A stretch of 6,878 nucleotides of DNA from an uncultured Bacteroidia bacterium. Lineage in GTDB: Bacteria; Bacteroidota; Bacteroidia; Bacteroidales; UBA932. Below the pieces are notes generated by a model. That model had not been told where the DNA came from and did no database searches. It was given only the letters and a program-made list of their open reading frames with translations. The DNA lies in contig CADBPH010000006.1 in NCBI GenBank assembly GCA_902796455.1, forward strand, positions 1-6,878, read 5' to 3'. This document shows positions 6,746 through 6,878 of the stretch, one piece after another. Position numbers and translations under genes: made by a program. The first letter of the stretch is position 1. Each line of letters opens with the position of its first letter.

Positions 6746-6878
6746 ACTATCTATGCTGAGCCGTCAGGCGGCAGGTCGCCTACGGAAGGTTCCGTTCGCT
6801 TCCGCTCACTCCATCCCTCCCAACGTCTCCTTCGTCATCGCTGCGCGATAACTTGTATCCGTCGGGCCCCTCCCTCTA
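6746..6878. other. Downstream non-coding stretch with three small inverted repeats
   Basis: No gene of credible length is visible in these 133 bases. Three inverted repeats occur in a row: AGGCG/CGCCT with a 6-base loop (6766-6781), ACGGAA/TTCCGT with a 2-base centre (6782-6795), and ATCGC/GCGAT with a 3-base loop (6837-6849). None is followed by a T run, so a standard intrinsic terminator is not supported. Between them the + strand is pyrimidine-rich (about 6796-6834). The stretch could be a structured transcript end, a dispersed intergenic repeat, or part of an element continuing past the window. One copy cannot decide. Confidence 0.4.

Noticed and set aside
6766..6781. Intrinsic terminator
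   Set aside because: The stem is only 5 base pairs and no T run follows; the same is true of the two other inverted repeats.
6780..6875. Possible minus-strand gene end or small peptide in the downstream tail
   Set aside because: The frame is open for only about 31 codons between two stops and contains no ATG; the other two minus frames contain stops.

Overview
The window looks like chromosomal DNA from a Bacteroidota bacterium, probably a GC-rich Bacteroidales member (Alistipes- or Cryptobacteroides-like; the genus is a guess). Reasons: a lipoprotein with the 'ASPEG' variant of the OmpA-like motif that is typical of Bacteroidales, little Shine-Dalgarno sequence before the starts, and GC-rich codons such as cgg and ctg throughout.

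Layout: all genes lie on the + strand and are packed tightly. (1) Bases 1-139 are the 3' end of a gene whose product ends like an outer-membrane beta-barrel. (2) 139-2112 is a 657-aa lipoprotein with a degenerate OmpA-like domain and C-terminal TPR-like helices. (3) 2129-4204 is a membrane sensor: periplasmic Cache domain, SpoIIE/PP2C phosphatase and an RsbW-type GHKL kinase domain in one chain. (4) 4201-5661 is a solute-binding domain fused to a permease of the polar amino-acid ABC family. (5) 5654-6745 is the GlnQ-like ATPase of the same transporter, with an extra C-terminal domain of about 115 residues. (6) 6746-6878 has no gene but holds three small inverted repeats. Gene junctions are TAATG, a 16-base gap, ATGA and an 8-base overlap, so one operon with translational coupling is likely.

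How the genes may work together: genes 4 and 5 form a complete one-permease, one-ATPase importer at the inner membrane. Gene 3 is a partner-switching regulator that would dephosphorylate and/or phosphorylate a STAS-domain protein; no STAS protein or sigma factor is in the window. The most notable observation is that the extra domain of the ATPase looks by eye like a decayed copy of the same RsbW-type GHKL fold found intact at the end of gene 3. This suggests, as inference only, that the transporter is an input to or a target of the partner switch. A second notable point is that the solute-binding domain appears circularly permuted, with the lobe-2 and C-terminal part before the lobe-1 part. 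The envelope genes 1 and 2 may belong to the same transcript without sharing the function.
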